Source: Burkholderiaceae bacterium (lineage in GTDB: Bacteria; Pseudomonadota; Gammaproteobacteria; Burkholderiales; Burkholderiaceae_C). From it: a stretch of DNA of 34,240 bases. Below the pieces are notes generated by a model, which was not told the origin of the DNA, made no database searches, and saw only the letters and a list, made by a program, of their open reading frames with translations. Both the position numbers and the translations under genes were made by a program. How positions within the stretch are numbered: position 1 is the stretch's first letter; the number at the start of each line of letters is the position of its first letter. Location of the stretch: the NCBI GenBank assembly GCA_017856435.1, contig JAFMFB010000025.1, positions 1 to 34,240 of the forward strand. The letters run 5' to 3'. Shown in pieces: positions 19,618 through 27,505 of the stretch.

Positions 19618-20118
19618 CTATTTTGACGCAGGAAGTCGCCCCAGCTCGCGCTGCAACCCGGCGATGTCGCTGTCAACCCGCTCCAGGTTGGCTTTGAGGT
19701 TGGCCACTCGGTCGAGGTACTTCTGATAGTTGCGGGTTTCAGGCCCCATCCTTTCGGGCTGGCCCTCGTTGTACTCCCTGCGCAACTCCTCGCGCCGGGC
19801 TTCGGCTTTGCGCAGCTCCTCTTCAAGAATGCGTCGCGCATCGCTGTCGCGCTGGCGCTGCTCGGGCGAGCTGATACGAGCGCTGATCGAAGCGGGCTGG
19901 GCGGGCTGGGTGGGCACAGATCGCTGCGCCGGCACCACAGTGACATTGCCCCCGGAAACCAATTGGCAGTTCGGCCGCTGAGCCTCGCTGGGGTTGTTGG
20001 TGTACTCATTGCCGCAACGCCAGATCCGGTCCTGTGCAAGGCTTGGCGAGCACAGGCCAAGCAGAGCAAGCGCCAAAGCCATCGAAGGGCGATCAGAACG
20101 GGTCATGCGAAAAAGCAT
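19618..20118 (-). CDS. DUF4124-like exported coiled-coil protein
   Basis: A 166-residue protein of unknown function lying between glnA and ntrB. It has a signal peptide ending near SLAQ (residue 29), a short domain with a cysteine pair (WRCGNEYTNNPSEAQRPNCQ) typical of DUF4124-type proteins, a proline-rich linker, and a strongly charged coiled coil (about 85-160). The start is ATG 20118 or ATG 20106; neither has a clear Shine-Dalgarno. The first ATG comes only 8 bases after the glnA terminator stem, in the middle of the T-rich end. The stop is 5 bp before the ntrB TTG start. A small protein in this position is common in Comamonadaceae (from memory, not checked). Confidence 0.8.
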   Translation of the reverse strand: MLFRMTRSDRPSMALALALLGLCSPSLAQDRIWRCGNEYTNNPSEAQRPNCQLVSGGNVTVVPAQRSVPTQPAQPASISARISSPEQRQRDSDARRILEEELRKAEARREELRREYNEGQPERMGPETRNYQKYLDRVANLKANLERVDSDIAGLQRELGRLPASK

Positions 20119-20125
20119 ACACCAG

Positions 20126-20153
20126 AAAAAAAGCGACCGTTGCCGGTCGCTTT
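20126..20153 (-). terminator. Rho-independent terminator of glnA
   Basis: A perfect 10-bp stem, AAAGCGACCG (20130-20139) with CGGTCGCTTT (20144-20153) and a 4-base loop. Read on the minus strand it is followed by a run of seven T (the plus-strand A run 20126-20132, partly shared with the stem). It sits 22 bp after the glnA stop and just before the DUF4124 gene, so it can hold back read-through from glnA into ntrBC. Confidence 0.88.
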
Positions 20154-20175
20154 GAGGGGAATCAAGCAGAGTTAA

Positions 20176-21591
20176 TTACAGCGAGTAATACATGTCGTAC
20201 TCGACCGGGTGCGGTGCCATGCGGAAGCGGGTGACTTCACCCATCTTCAGCTCAATGTAGGCATCCAGCATGCTGTCGGTGAACACGCCACCCTTGGTCA
20301 GGAACGAACGGTCCTTGTCCAGATAGTCCAACGCCTGATCCAGGCTGTGGCACACGGTCGGGACTTTTGCATCCTCTTCGGGCGGCAGGTGGTACAGGTC
20401 CTTGGTGGCAGCCTCGCCCGGATGGATTTTGTTTTCCACGCCGTCCAGACCGGCCATCATCAGGGCCGAGAAGGCCAGGTAGGGGTTGGCCGAAGGATCG
20501 GGGAAGCGGGCTTCGATGCGGCGGCCCTTGGGGTTGGCCACAAACGGGATACGGATCGACGCAGAGCGGTTGCGTGAGCTATAGGCCAGCTTCACCGGGG
20601 CTTCAAAACCAGGCACCAGGCGCTTGTAGCTGTTGGTGCCCGGGTTGGTGATGGCGTTCAGCGCACGGGCGTGCTTGATGATGCCGCCGATATAGAACAG
20701 GGCGAAATCCGACAGGCCGGCATAGCCGTCACCGGCAAACAGGTTCTTGCCGTCCTTCCAGATCGACTGGTGCACGTGCATGCCCGAGCCGTTGTCGCCA
20801 GCGTAGGGCTTGGGCATGAAGGTGGCGGTTTTGCCGTAGGCATTGGCCACGTTCCAGACCACGTACTTCAGGACCTGGGTCCAGTCAGCGCGCTCGACCA
20901 GGGTGCTGAACTTGGTGCCGATCTCGTTCTGGCCGGCGCCAGCCACCTCGTGGTGGAACACCTCGACCGGGATGCCCAGCGACTCAAGAATCAGGGACAT
21001 TTCAGCGCGCATGTCCTGGGTGCTGTCAACCGGGGGGACCGGGAAGTAGCCACCCTTGACGGTGGGGCGGTGGCCGCGGTTGCCGCCTTCGAGCTGCTTA
21101 CCGCTGTTCCAGGGGGCTTCGTATTCCTCGATGGCAAACATTACATTGCCGGGCTCGTTAGACCAGCGCACGCCGTCGAAGATGAAGAATTCAGGCTCCG
21201 GACCGAAGAAGGCGGTGTCGCCCAGACCCGAGGCCTTCAGATAGGCTTCGGCGCGCTTGGCGATCGAGCGTGGGTCACGGTCATAGGCCTTGCCATCACT
21301 GGGCTCGACCACATCGCACTGCAGGAACATCGTGGTCTCTTCGAAGAAGGGGTCGATGTTGGCGGTTTTGGGGTCGGGCATGAGTTGCATGTCCGAGGCC
21401 TCGATCCCTTTCCAACCGGCAATCGAAGACCCGTCAAAGGCATGTCCGCTGGTGAACTTGTCTTCGTCGAAAGCAGAAATTGGCACAGTCACGTGCTGTT
21501 CTTTGCCACGGGTGTCGGTGAAGCGAAAGTCGACAAACTTGACTTCGTTTTCCTTCACCATCTTCATCACGTCTGCGACGGTTTTTGCCAT
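20176..21591 (-). CDS. glnA: Glutamine synthetase, type I
   Basis: A 471-residue enzyme that makes glutamine from glutamate, ammonia and ATP; it acts as a dodecamer. Marks are [11 protein letters not shown] (about 53-63), the metal ligands in EPEFFIFD (about 132-139), the catalytic loop region [13 protein letters not shown] (213-225), the ATP-binding [12 protein letters not shown], and the adenylylation tyrosine Y400 in DLYHLPPEE, which implies control by GlnE. The start is ATG 21591 with AGGAG at 21600-21604 (as CTCCT). Upstream lie a sigma-54 promoter and NtrC-type dyads, so it is expected to be induced under nitrogen limitation. Confidence 0.98.
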   Translation of the reverse strand: MAKTVADVMKMVKENEVKFVDFRFTDTRGKEQHVTVPISAFDEDKFTSGHAFDGSSIAGWKGIEASDMQLMPDPKTANIDPFFEETTMFLQCDVVEPSDGKAYDRDPRSIAKRAEAYLKASGLGDTAFFGPEPEFFIFDGVRWSNEPGNVMFAIEEYEAPWNSGKQLEGGNRGHRPTVKGGYFPVPPVDSTQDMRAEMSLILESLGIPVEVFHHEVAGAGQNEIGTKFSTLVERADWTQVLKYVVWNVANAYGKTATFMPKPYAGDNGSGMHVHQSIWKDGKNLFAGDGYAGLSDFALFYIGGIIKHARALNAITNPGTNSYKRLVPGFEAPVKLAYSSRNRSASIRIPFVANPKGRRIEARFPDPSANPYLAFSALMMAGLDGVENKIHPGEAATKDLYHLPPEEDAKVPTVCHSLDQALDYLDKDRSFLTKGGVFTDSMLDAYIELKMGEVTRFRMAPHPVEYDMYYSL

Positions 21592-21632
21592 CTGAATTTC
21601 TCCTGGTTGGGTTGAAAATGTTAATAATAGAA

Positions 21633-21648
21633 CGCAGAAAGCGTGCCA
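21633..21648 (-). promoter_or_regulatory. Sigma-54 promoter of glnA
   Basis: On the minus strand TGGCAC (21648-21643) is followed five bases later by CTGC (21637-21634). The consensus is TGGCAC-N5-TTGC; only the first T of the -12 element differs, and the essential GG and GC pairs are intact. The transcript would start near 21622, about 30 bases before the glnA start codon. Confidence 0.78.
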
Positions 21649-21755
21649 GCTGAAAGGGCTTCTGGCAGGGCGAAACTCGCTATTCTGCCTTGAGTTTGAG
21701 CGGGAAGATTTGTCATCTTCCGAAAAATCAAAGAAAGTTCGAGCAGGCTATCCCT

Positions 21756-21818
21756 GAATTGGTGCAAATTACAACGCACTAATGTGGTGCTTAGCTCCTT
21801 ATCGCACCAATTCGGGGC
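21756..21818 (-). promoter_or_regulatory. NtrC-binding region upstream of glnA
   Basis: GCACTAATGTGGTGC at 21776-21790 matches the NtrC pattern GCAC-N7-GTGC seen in the E. coli glnA sites. A second, one-mismatch copy is at 21804-21818 (GCAC-N7-GGGC), inside the last codons of the cinA-like gene. The arms GAATTGGTGC (21756-21765) and GCACCAATTC (21804-21813) also form a perfect 10-bp inverted repeat around the strong site. The sites lie about 160 and 190 bp upstream of the predicted sigma-54 start, fitting an enhancer. Confidence 0.7.
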
Positions 21819-22650
21819 CAAGGCGGCAGCCCAATTTTTGCAGCCCGGTCAGCAGGGCCGGGTAGGCGGGCGCCACCTGCGAAGGATCGCCCTTGATGCC
21901 GAGTTCAATGTGTTTGCCGTGCTCGGGATGGTCCACACTTGGCAGGCTGAAAACCTTGACCGCTGGATGCTCACGCTCGATCTCGATCATCAGGGGGGTC
22001 AGCGAGGCTTCGATCGCGCCATAGACGATGACGGACTTTTCCATCCAGGCGCCGCGCCTGAACAGGTGACGGTAGCAGTTGTCCAACACCCATTCAATCA
22101 TGGGCCAGGCCATGACCGGAAAGCCCGGCACGAAATGAACTGTGCCGCCCCCCGAGCCGTTGCCGGGCCGGGGCGCTTGGCAGGTGAAGCCGGCAATCTT
22201 GTTGTACGGGTTGGGAATGATCTGGGCACCGAGCGGAAACACCCCCATGTTGAGGCGGTGGATGTTGTCAGCACGGTCAGGCTCGTAGGGAATACCTTGC
22301 TCGCGCGCAACATCCTGCATGCGTTGACGGATCAGCTCGGCCGCCTCAGGATGCAAGGCCAGCTCCACACCCAGTGCCCGCGCCGCACACTGGCGTGTGT
22401 GGTCATCGGGGGTGGCGCCGATGCCGCCGCAGGAGAAGACCACCTGGCCCGAGTCAAAAGCCCGTGCCAGGGCCTCAGTGATGCGCTGCGGGTCGTCACC
22501 CACATAGTCGGCATGCGAGAGTTGCAGGCCACGCGCAGCCAGCAGCTCAATCACCTTGGGCAGATGCTTGTCGGCACGCTTGCCGGAAAGAATTTCATCA
22601 CCAATGATGATCAGACCAATCTGGGTCGTGGATTCAGGGAGGAGGGACAT
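21799..22650 (-). CDS. CinA-like/MoaB-fold protein (molybdopterin-binding domain only)
   Basis: A 283-residue protein with a MoaB/Mog-type domain: GLIIIGDEILSGKRADKH (about 10-27), then CGGIGATPDDHTR and FVPGFPVMAWPM. It matches the N-terminal part of CinA (competence/damage-inducible protein A) and lacks the C-terminal nicotinamide-nucleotide amidase domain. In longer CinA proteins this half acts as an ADP-ribose pyrophosphatase, which is possible here but not shown. The start is ATG 22650 with AGGA 9 bases upstream; the open frame continues upstream inside the EI24 gene but without resemblance. The first 17 bp overlap the end of the EI24 gene. Its 3' end abuts the NtrC sites of glnA. Confidence 0.85.
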   Translation of the reverse strand: MSLLPESTTQIGLIIIGDEILSGKRADKHLPKVIELLAARGLQLSHADYVGDDPQRITEALARAFDSGQVVFSCGGIGATPDDHTRQCAARALGVELALHPEAAELIRQRMQDVAREQGIPYEPDRADNIHRLNMGVFPLGAQIIPNPYNKIAGFTCQAPRPGNGSGGGTVHFVPGFPVMAWPMIEWVLDNCYRHLFRRGAWMEKSVIVYGAIEASLTPLMIEIEREHPAVKVFSLPSVDHPEHGKHIELGIKGDPSQVAPAYPALLTGLQKLGCRLGPELVR

Positions 22651-23497
22651 TGTCAGGATCCTGGGGCGGGGTTGGGCTGTGGTTGAGGGCCGGGGGCACC
22701 ACTGGTTCGCTGCGCAAGCCCGACAGAGCCGCCAGGCAGTAATGGGCAAACCAGAGTGAGGAAAAGGCAAAGACAAAGGTGTAGATCCAGATCGCTACCG
22801 GCACCAGCAGGGGAGCCAGAACGACCGCCATGGCCCCCAGGGTCCAGATGGCGCCAGGGGCAGCGCCCAGGTAGCCGGTCATGACCCCGATGGCCAGCAG
22901 CGACAACCTGTGACGACGCACAAGCTTGGCGCGCTCTTCATGGCTGGCATGTTCGGCCAGCACATCAAACACCATGACCCGGTAAGTGAGCCAGCCCCAG
23001 ATCAGGGGCGGCAGGATCATCACCAGCGGTGGAATGAGCCACAGCGGCATCGAGATCAGCAAGGCCAAGGCAGCCATGAGCGAGGCGCTCAGGCCCAGCA
23101 GGATGCTGCCCCACAAACCACCGCCGCGGTGTCGGGCCAGCTCGGGAAAGCGGCGTTCAGCTACCAGCGCCACCAGCGCCGGTGTCATGAACCAGGATAC
23201 CGCCAGCAGGGCCAGCACCGTCACGATCGGCAGGGTGACCAGCAGGACCAGCAGGGGGGCCAGCACATTGCGCAGCCGACTGGCACCTAATCCCTCCAGC
23301 AGGGCCAGCGCTTGGCTGAGCAGTGCCTGGTCTTGCAACCACCCCTGCATCCAGCCCACCGCAGTTTCCCAGAAAAAATAAAGCAGCCCGCCAGTCAGCC
23401 CGATCAGCAGCAGCAGCGGCAGGATGGACAAGGCAACCACCCGAGGCCTCAGGCAGTAGATCAGGGCGCGGCAGAACGAATCAAACAGCAGAGTCAT
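22634..23497 (-). CDS. EI24 (CysZ-like) integral membrane protein
   Basis: A 287-residue protein with four or more strongly hydrophobic segments: residues about 20-45, 75-110, 125-165 and 195-245. It begins MTLLFDSFCRALIYCLRPRVV, as is usual for the bacterial EI24 domain family that also includes the sulfate permease CysZ. Its substrate, if any, is unknown. I use ATG 23497; a TTG two codons earlier opens the frame, and neither has a ribosome-binding site. The tail is Pro-rich (about 265-287), and its last 17 bp overlap the start of the cinA-like gene. It follows the desaturase gene by 56 bp on the same strand. Confidence 0.85.
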   Translation of the reverse strand: MTLLFDSFCRALIYCLRPRVVALSILPLLLLIGLTGGLLYFFWETAVGWMQGWLQDQALLSQALALLEGLGASRLRNVLAPLLVLLVTLPIVTVLALLAVSWFMTPALVALVAERRFPELARHRGGGLWGSILLGLSASLMAALALLISMPLWLIPPLVMILPPLIWGWLTYRVMVFDVLAEHASHEERAKLVRRHRLSLLAIGVMTGYLGAAPGAIWTLGAMAVVLAPLLVPVAIWIYTFVFAFSSLWFAHYCLAALSGLRSEPVVPPALNHSPTPPQDPDNVPPP

Positions 23498-23553
23498 GGG
23501 CAATTTTCATGGGCGGCCAAGCATAAACGGTCTGCAAATGGCAGCGCGCCCCC

Positions 23554-24594
23554 TTAACCATGCCCGGCCAGCCGTTTCAGGCCGAGCCACTGCTGTGCCC
23601 AGAAGCCGCGTCCATAGTCGCGGTCCTGTTCAACCTGATCGCGGATGCCAGTCGGGTGGTAGCGCAGATCGAAATTGGCGGTGCCAAACAGCATGTCCCA
23701 GCAGGGCAGCAAAACCCCGTAGTTCTGTCCGCCCAGCCGATAGGCCGATGCGCCCTGGGCCAAGCCCGCTGGCTCGCTTGTGTTGCGCACATGCGGTGGC
23801 TCAGAGGGGCCGCCGGCTTTGCCGGCCGCGATGGGCGATTCATGTCCCAGCCCAACCGCATGATGCAGGCGATGAAAGCGCGGACTGATCCAGAGCCGCT
23901 CGCCGATCGGCCCGAACCAAAGTTTCAGGTTGGCATGCTGAAAACTTTCGCTCAGCTGGGTGATGATGACGATGGCGACAAACTGTGTGGGCGCCACGCC
24001 AACCAGGTGCGCCACGCACACCAGCACGGTGTCGCGCAGGACATCGTCCAGCAGATGGTTGCGGTTGTCACTCCACATGGTTAGATCGCGTTGGGAGTGG
24101 TGCAGGGCGTGAAGCTGCCACCACCAGTTCCACTGATGCTGGGCCCGATGGATCCAGTAGTCCACAAAGTCAAACAGCACCAGGTAAATCAGCAGGCTGA
24201 TGAGGGCCTGATCGGTGACACCCGGCCACAGCTGATCGACCTGCAGGGTACTCAGACCAGCCACCCGCAGGGCACCAAACAGATTTTCCAGCAAAGGGAT
24301 GAGCGAGAAATAGAGGACCAGGCGAAACAGCCCGAGCCGGTGAATCAGGGTGTAGAGAATGTCGGTGCGCACTGCAGCCGGGTCGGCGATGCGCTGCGCC
24401 GGGCGCCAGCGCTGCAAGGGCCCGATCACGCTGATGAGCACCAGCAACTGCAACAGTCCGGCTAACAGCCAGCCCGAAGCGTTGAAGGCATCATCCAGCC
24501 GGTTGGCCAGGCCCAGCCATAGCGTGATGGGCGCCACCAGTGCCTCAAACAGCATTTGCTGCAGCTTGGAAAAGATATCGCTTAACCAGTCCAT
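23554..24594 (-). CDS. Sterol desaturase/fatty acid hydroxylase-family membrane protein
   Basis: A 346-residue membrane di-iron enzyme. The His clusters are HRAQH (149-153), HALHH (162-166) and HRLHH (241-245), the pattern that binds two irons in the fatty acid hydroxylase superfamily. Hydrophobic segments are at about 42-60, 85-110, 130-147 and 190-215. The substrate is unknown; bacterial members hydroxylate or desaturate lipids. Between GLGHE (247-251) and LGGQNYGVLLPCWDMLFGT (287 on), where relatives as I remember them are short, lies an extra Gly/Pro/Ala-rich stretch of about 32 residues encoded by DNA with a strong hairpin. The ATG at 24594 is 3 bp after the deacetylase stop, so the two are coupled. 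Confidence 0.88.
   Translation of the reverse strand: MDWLSDIFSKLQQMLFEALVAPITLWLGLANRLDDAFNASGWLLAGLLQLLVLISVIGPLQRWRPAQRIADPAAVRTDILYTLIHRLGLFRLVLYFSLIPLLENLFGALRVAGLSTLQVDQLWPGVTDQALISLLIYLVLFDFVDYWIHRAQHQWNWWWQLHALHHSQRDLTMWSDNRNHLLDDVLRDTVLVCVAHLVGVAPTQFVAIVIITQLSESFQHANLKLWFGPIGERLWISPRFHRLHHAVGLGHESPIAAGKAGGPSEPPHVRNTSEPAGLAQGASAYRLGGQNYGVLLPCWDMLFGTANFDLRYHPTGIRDQVEQDRDYGRGFWAQQWLGLKRLAGHG
23812..23826. repeat. GC-rich hairpin inside the desaturase gene
   Basis: GCCGGC-TTT-GCCGGC is an inverted repeat with further GC pairs around it, lying within the codons for the unusual Gly/Pro-rich insertion. It looks like a small palindromic repeat unit, but no second copy was found in this window. 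Confidence 0.45.
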
Positions 24595-24597
24595 GCT

Positions 24598-25452
24598 TTA
24601 TTGTGAGGCACTTGCGGGAGGCGGGTTGGCCAGCCCGGACGGACGCCGCCCACGGGCAATGTGGGCCTGGTAGGCAGGGTGCTCTTTCAGGGTGGCAAAG
24701 CAGAAACCGCGCTCCTTCAGGCCAACAAGCAGGGGCTCCAGCACCGTGGGTGCCCAGGGGTCACGGCGTGACCAGATGCCCAGGTGGGCCACCAGAATAT
24801 CCCCCGCGCGGATCTTGCGCAGGGCTTGTTCGAGCAGCAAGGCATTGCTGTAACGCTCACTGGGCAACTCGTCACCCAGAAAACCCGCCGGCGACCAGCC
24901 CACATGGGCGTAGCCGCAGGACAGCGCAGCGCGCAGCAGGGCGGGCGAGGTCTTGCCTCCGGGCGCACGAAACAGGGGCAGGGCGGGCTGACCGGTGATC
25001 TCTTGCAGCCGCCGGGCGGCAGCATCGATTTGCTGGCAATACTGGGCGGCGTTCATGACCCGATCGCGACCTTGCTGCGCGCCAGCCGAGGGTCGAATCT
25101 GGAACTGCGTGGGTGAACCTGGCAGATCAGCGCGCCAGTAAGCATGGTCCAGGGTGTGCGAGGCAAATTCATGGCCTTCCAGCGCTCGCTCGCGCCACCA
25201 GCCTGCCCAATGTTCGCCCAGGCTGCCGTCGCCGACCTGGGTGCGTTCGTTGGCGGCAAAAAAAGTCACTCGCACCTGATGCCGTTTCAGTACCTCGGCG
25301 ATCAGCGGGGCCACGCCCATGTGGCCAGTATCAAAGGTCAGGTAAACCGCCTGCTGGCAGGCCGTCGAGGGCCCGCCTTGGCTGGGGCTGGCCGCCGCGC
25401 CCAGGGCCGCTGGCAGGATGAGGCAGGCCAGCCAGCTACTGGCGCGATGCAT
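24598..25452 (-). CDS. Secreted polysaccharide deacetylase (NodB-fold)
   Basis: A 284-residue protein with a signal peptide (MHRASSWLACLILPAALGAAA). The NodB motifs are TFDTG (39-43), where the metal-binding second Asp of the usual TFDDG is Thr; the metal-binding HTLDH (99-103); and RAPGG (162-166). Such enzymes remove N- or O-acetyl groups from chitin-like polymers or peptidoglycan; the substrate here is unknown. I chose ATG 25452; an upstream ATG at 25473 is also possible. The start overlaps the 3' end of the beta-propeller gene by 17 bp, and the stop is 3 bp before the desaturase. The export signal places it in the periplasm. The Thr change makes activity uncertain. Confidence 0.85.
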   Translation of the reverse strand: MHRASSWLACLILPAALGAAASPSQGGPSTACQQAVYLTFDTGHMGVAPLIAEVLKRHQVRVTFFAANERTQVGDGSLGEHWAGWWRERALEGHEFASHTLDHAYWRADLPGSPTQFQIRPSAGAQQGRDRVMNAAQYCQQIDAAARRLQEITGQPALPLFRAPGGKTSPALLRAALSCGYAHVGWSPAGFLGDELPSERYSNALLLEQALRKIRAGDILVAHLGIWSRRDPWAPTVLEPLLVGLKERGFCFATLKEHPAYQAHIARGRRPSGLANPPPASASQ

Positions 25453-26545
25453 GATCCAGAGTCCAGATGCCATGCGGAGATTTTCCCACCTTGACCTGAC
25501 GGATCACTTTGCGGCTGGCCGTATCGATGACCGTCATTTTTCCGGCCCAACGTGAGGTGACCAGGATCAGTCGGCCGTCGCGGGTGACCTCCATGTCGTC
25601 CGGGCCGCTTGGCGCTGGGTAGTGGTCCACCACCTGCAGGGTCTGGTAGTCGATCTTGCTGATGGTGTTGGCCACCCGATTGCTCACCAGCACATGTCGC
25701 CGGTCACCGACAGCACGAAAGGAGTGTGCCCCTTTGCCGGTGGCAAGCAGTTGAAGCCGGCGCGGCGTTGCGCTGCTGATATCGATCACCTCAACCGAAT
25801 CGCCACCGGTCAGGCCGACCAGCAGGGTGCGGTCATCGGGCGTGCCAAACACATCGGCGGGCATCGGACCGGTGGCATAGCGCCATTTGAGCGATTGGCT
25901 GTTGAGGTCGATGGCAACCAACTCGTTGCTGTCTTGCATGGTGGCAAAGACGGTGCTGCTCCTGCTGTCAATCCAGAGGTGGCTGGGCGTCTTGCCGGTG
26001 GCAATGCGCTTGGCCAGCGTCAGGGCGTTGCCATCCCAGCGGTAAACATCCACATGGTTGAGTCGGTTGCCGGCGGTGACAAACCAGCGCATGTCAGGGG
26101 AAAAACGCAGGTGGTAGGGGTCGGTGATGCCACGCACGGTGCGCTGGACTTCAGCCGTGCGCGGATCGATGAAGCTCAGCGAGTCGCTCAAGGCATTGGC
26201 CACGATGACTGAGCGCTCATCGGGTGTGAGGTAAATATGGTGCGGCTGCTTGCCAGTGGGAATGCGCTTGAGCTGGGTCCAGGTCTGCGGGTCAATCACG
26301 CTGACATCGGCATCCAACGAATTGAGCACAAAGATGGGTTGAGCCGCAGCCAGGGCCGGCAACTGCATCAACCCAAGCACCACACAGGCGCGTGCAAACC
26401 GTGAACGACGCAAGGTGCCGCGGGGTGTGAAAAGCGCAGAGCAAAGTGAACACAGGGTGGTGTACAGGGTAGTGCGCAGCGCAATATGCAGCGGGGTGCA
26501 GAACGTTGTGAAGAGTGCGATGGCCATGTGGGAAAACTGCTGCAC
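25436..26545 (-). CDS. YncE/YVTN-type beta-propeller protein, exported
   Basis: A 369-residue protein made of repeated blades of the type VSVIDPQTW...RIPTGKQPHHIYLTPDERSV, with about seven repeats from residue 70 to 365. These resemble YncE and other YVTN-repeat proteins, whose known members bind partner proteins or DNA rather than catalyse. A signal peptide ends at LPALAAAQ (about residue 68). The stretch before it (residues 1-44) is odd and low-complexity. A TTG at 26413 would give a clean signal peptide (MRRSRFARACVVLGL...), so the true start could be there, at ATG 26527, or at ATG 26545. No clear ribosome-binding site is seen. It is the first gene of the run down to the cinA-like gene. 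Confidence 0.82.
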   Translation of the reverse strand: MQQFSHMAIALFTTFCTPLHIALRTTLYTTLCSLCSALFTPRGTLRRSRFARACVVLGLMQLPALAAAQPIFVLNSLDADVSVIDPQTWTQLKRIPTGKQPHHIYLTPDERSVIVANALSDSLSFIDPRTAEVQRTVRGITDPYHLRFSPDMRWFVTAGNRLNHVDVYRWDGNALTLAKRIATGKTPSHLWIDSRSSTVFATMQDSNELVAIDLNSQSLKWRYATGPMPADVFGTPDDRTLLVGLTGGDSVEVIDISSATPRRLQLLATGKGAHSFRAVGDRRHVLVSNRVANTISKIDYQTLQVVDHYPAPSGPDDMEVTRDGRLILVTSRWAGKMTVIDTASRKVIRQVKVGKSPHGIWTLDHASRQ

Positions 26546-26628
26546 GATAAAAATGTTTGAGTAGAGTGGCCAAGTTTACCGGTGCATCGGCCATCATCGG
26601 ATCCGCAGGCCAACCATGAATGCGGGGA

Positions 26629-27369
26629 TCAGGCGCTGATGGATGCCAGTTCGGCGGCGCTCAGCCAGCGCCAATGCCCCGCTTGCAGATCATCCGGCAG
26701 CCTCAACGGGCCGATCTGCGAGCGATGCAATTGCTCCACCCGGTTGCCCACCGCAGCCAGCATGCGCTTGACCTGGTGGTATTTGCCTTCGGTCAGGGTC
26801 AGGCGAAGCTGAAGCGAATCAACTGCCTCGCAGGCGGCCGCGCGCACTGGCTTGGGGCTGTCATCGAGCACCACACCGGCCAGCAGCCGCTCCAGCTGCT
26901 GCGCATCGATCGGGTGCCTGGTGCGCACCTCATAGACCTTGGGCACGTGGTGTTTGGGTGAACTCATGCGGTGGATGAACTGGCCATCATCGGTCAGCAG
27001 CAGCAGGCCGGTGGTGTCCTGGTCCAGACGTCCCACCGCCTGCACGCCTTGGACCGCCCCTTTTTGCGGCCGTTGGCGCAGTGGTGCCGGCAGCAGGGTG
27101 TAGATACTGGGCCAGGCCGAGGGTTTCTGCGAGCACTCGGTGCCTGCAGGCTTGTGCAGCATGACATAGGCCTTGGCGTGAAAGCTCCATTCACTGTCCT
27201 GCACGCGAAAGCGCAGGCCCTCGGGCGCCAGCTCGGCATGGGCATCGTAGATTGGACGCCAGTGGTCCGAAGCTGGGTCATACACCTGAACCCGGCCTTG
27301 CTGGATCAGTCCGGCACACACCCGTCGCGTGCCAAAACCCTGGCTAAAAAGAATCTCTTGCAATTGCAC
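26629..27369 (-). CDS. rsuA: 16S rRNA pseudouridine(516) synthase
   Basis: A 246-residue RsuA-family enzyme that isomerises U516 of 16S rRNA. An N-terminal S4 RNA-binding domain (LQEILFSQGFGTRRVCAGLI, about 3-22) is followed by the catalytic domain with Asp116 in GRLDQDTTGLLLLTDDG and the later EGKYHQVKRMLAAVGNRV motif. RluB/E/F relatives share these marks, so the exact target is a family-level inference. The start is GTG 27369, which fits the family start (MQLQEILFSQGF); no Shine-Dalgarno is obvious. It is divergent from the HExxH gene across a gap with a strong hairpin. Confidence 0.9.
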   Translation of the reverse strand: MQLQEILFSQGFGTRRVCAGLIQQGRVQVYDPASDHWRPIYDAHAELAPEGLRFRVQDSEWSFHAKAYVMLHKPAGTECSQKPSAWPSIYTLLPAPLRQRPQKGAVQGVQAVGRLDQDTTGLLLLTDDGQFIHRMSSPKHHVPKVYEVRTRHPIDAQQLERLLAGVVLDDSPKPVRAAACEAVDSLQLRLTLTEGKYHQVKRMLAAVGNRVEQLHRSQIGPLRLPDDLQAGHWRWLSAAELASISA

Positions 27370-27390
27370 GGGGCCTAGTATCGCCTGAGC

Positions 27391-27409
27391 CTGGCCTGAC
27401 CCAGGCCAG
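27391..27409. repeat. Hairpin in the rsuA/HExxH-gene intergenic region
   Basis: CTGGCCTG (27391-27398) and CAGGCCAG (27402-27409) form a perfect 8-bp dyad, with three more pairs after one mismatch (27387-27389 with 27411-27413). It lies in a divergent gap, so a transcription terminator is unlikely; an operator or RNA leader hairpin is possible. Confidence 0.4.
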
Positions 27410-27505
27410 ACTCAATCGGATGGGCGCCGGAGTATGACACCGGGCCAGTGCGTCAGGGGGCTGTTGCCTGATTTGGCCCGGCAATCCCGCTGAAAAGCAA
27501 TTCTG

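Noticed and set aside
20671-21615. Plus-strand open frame of 314 codons over glnA
   Set aside because: glnA is certain on the minus strand; this is again a mirror frame with no recognisable features.
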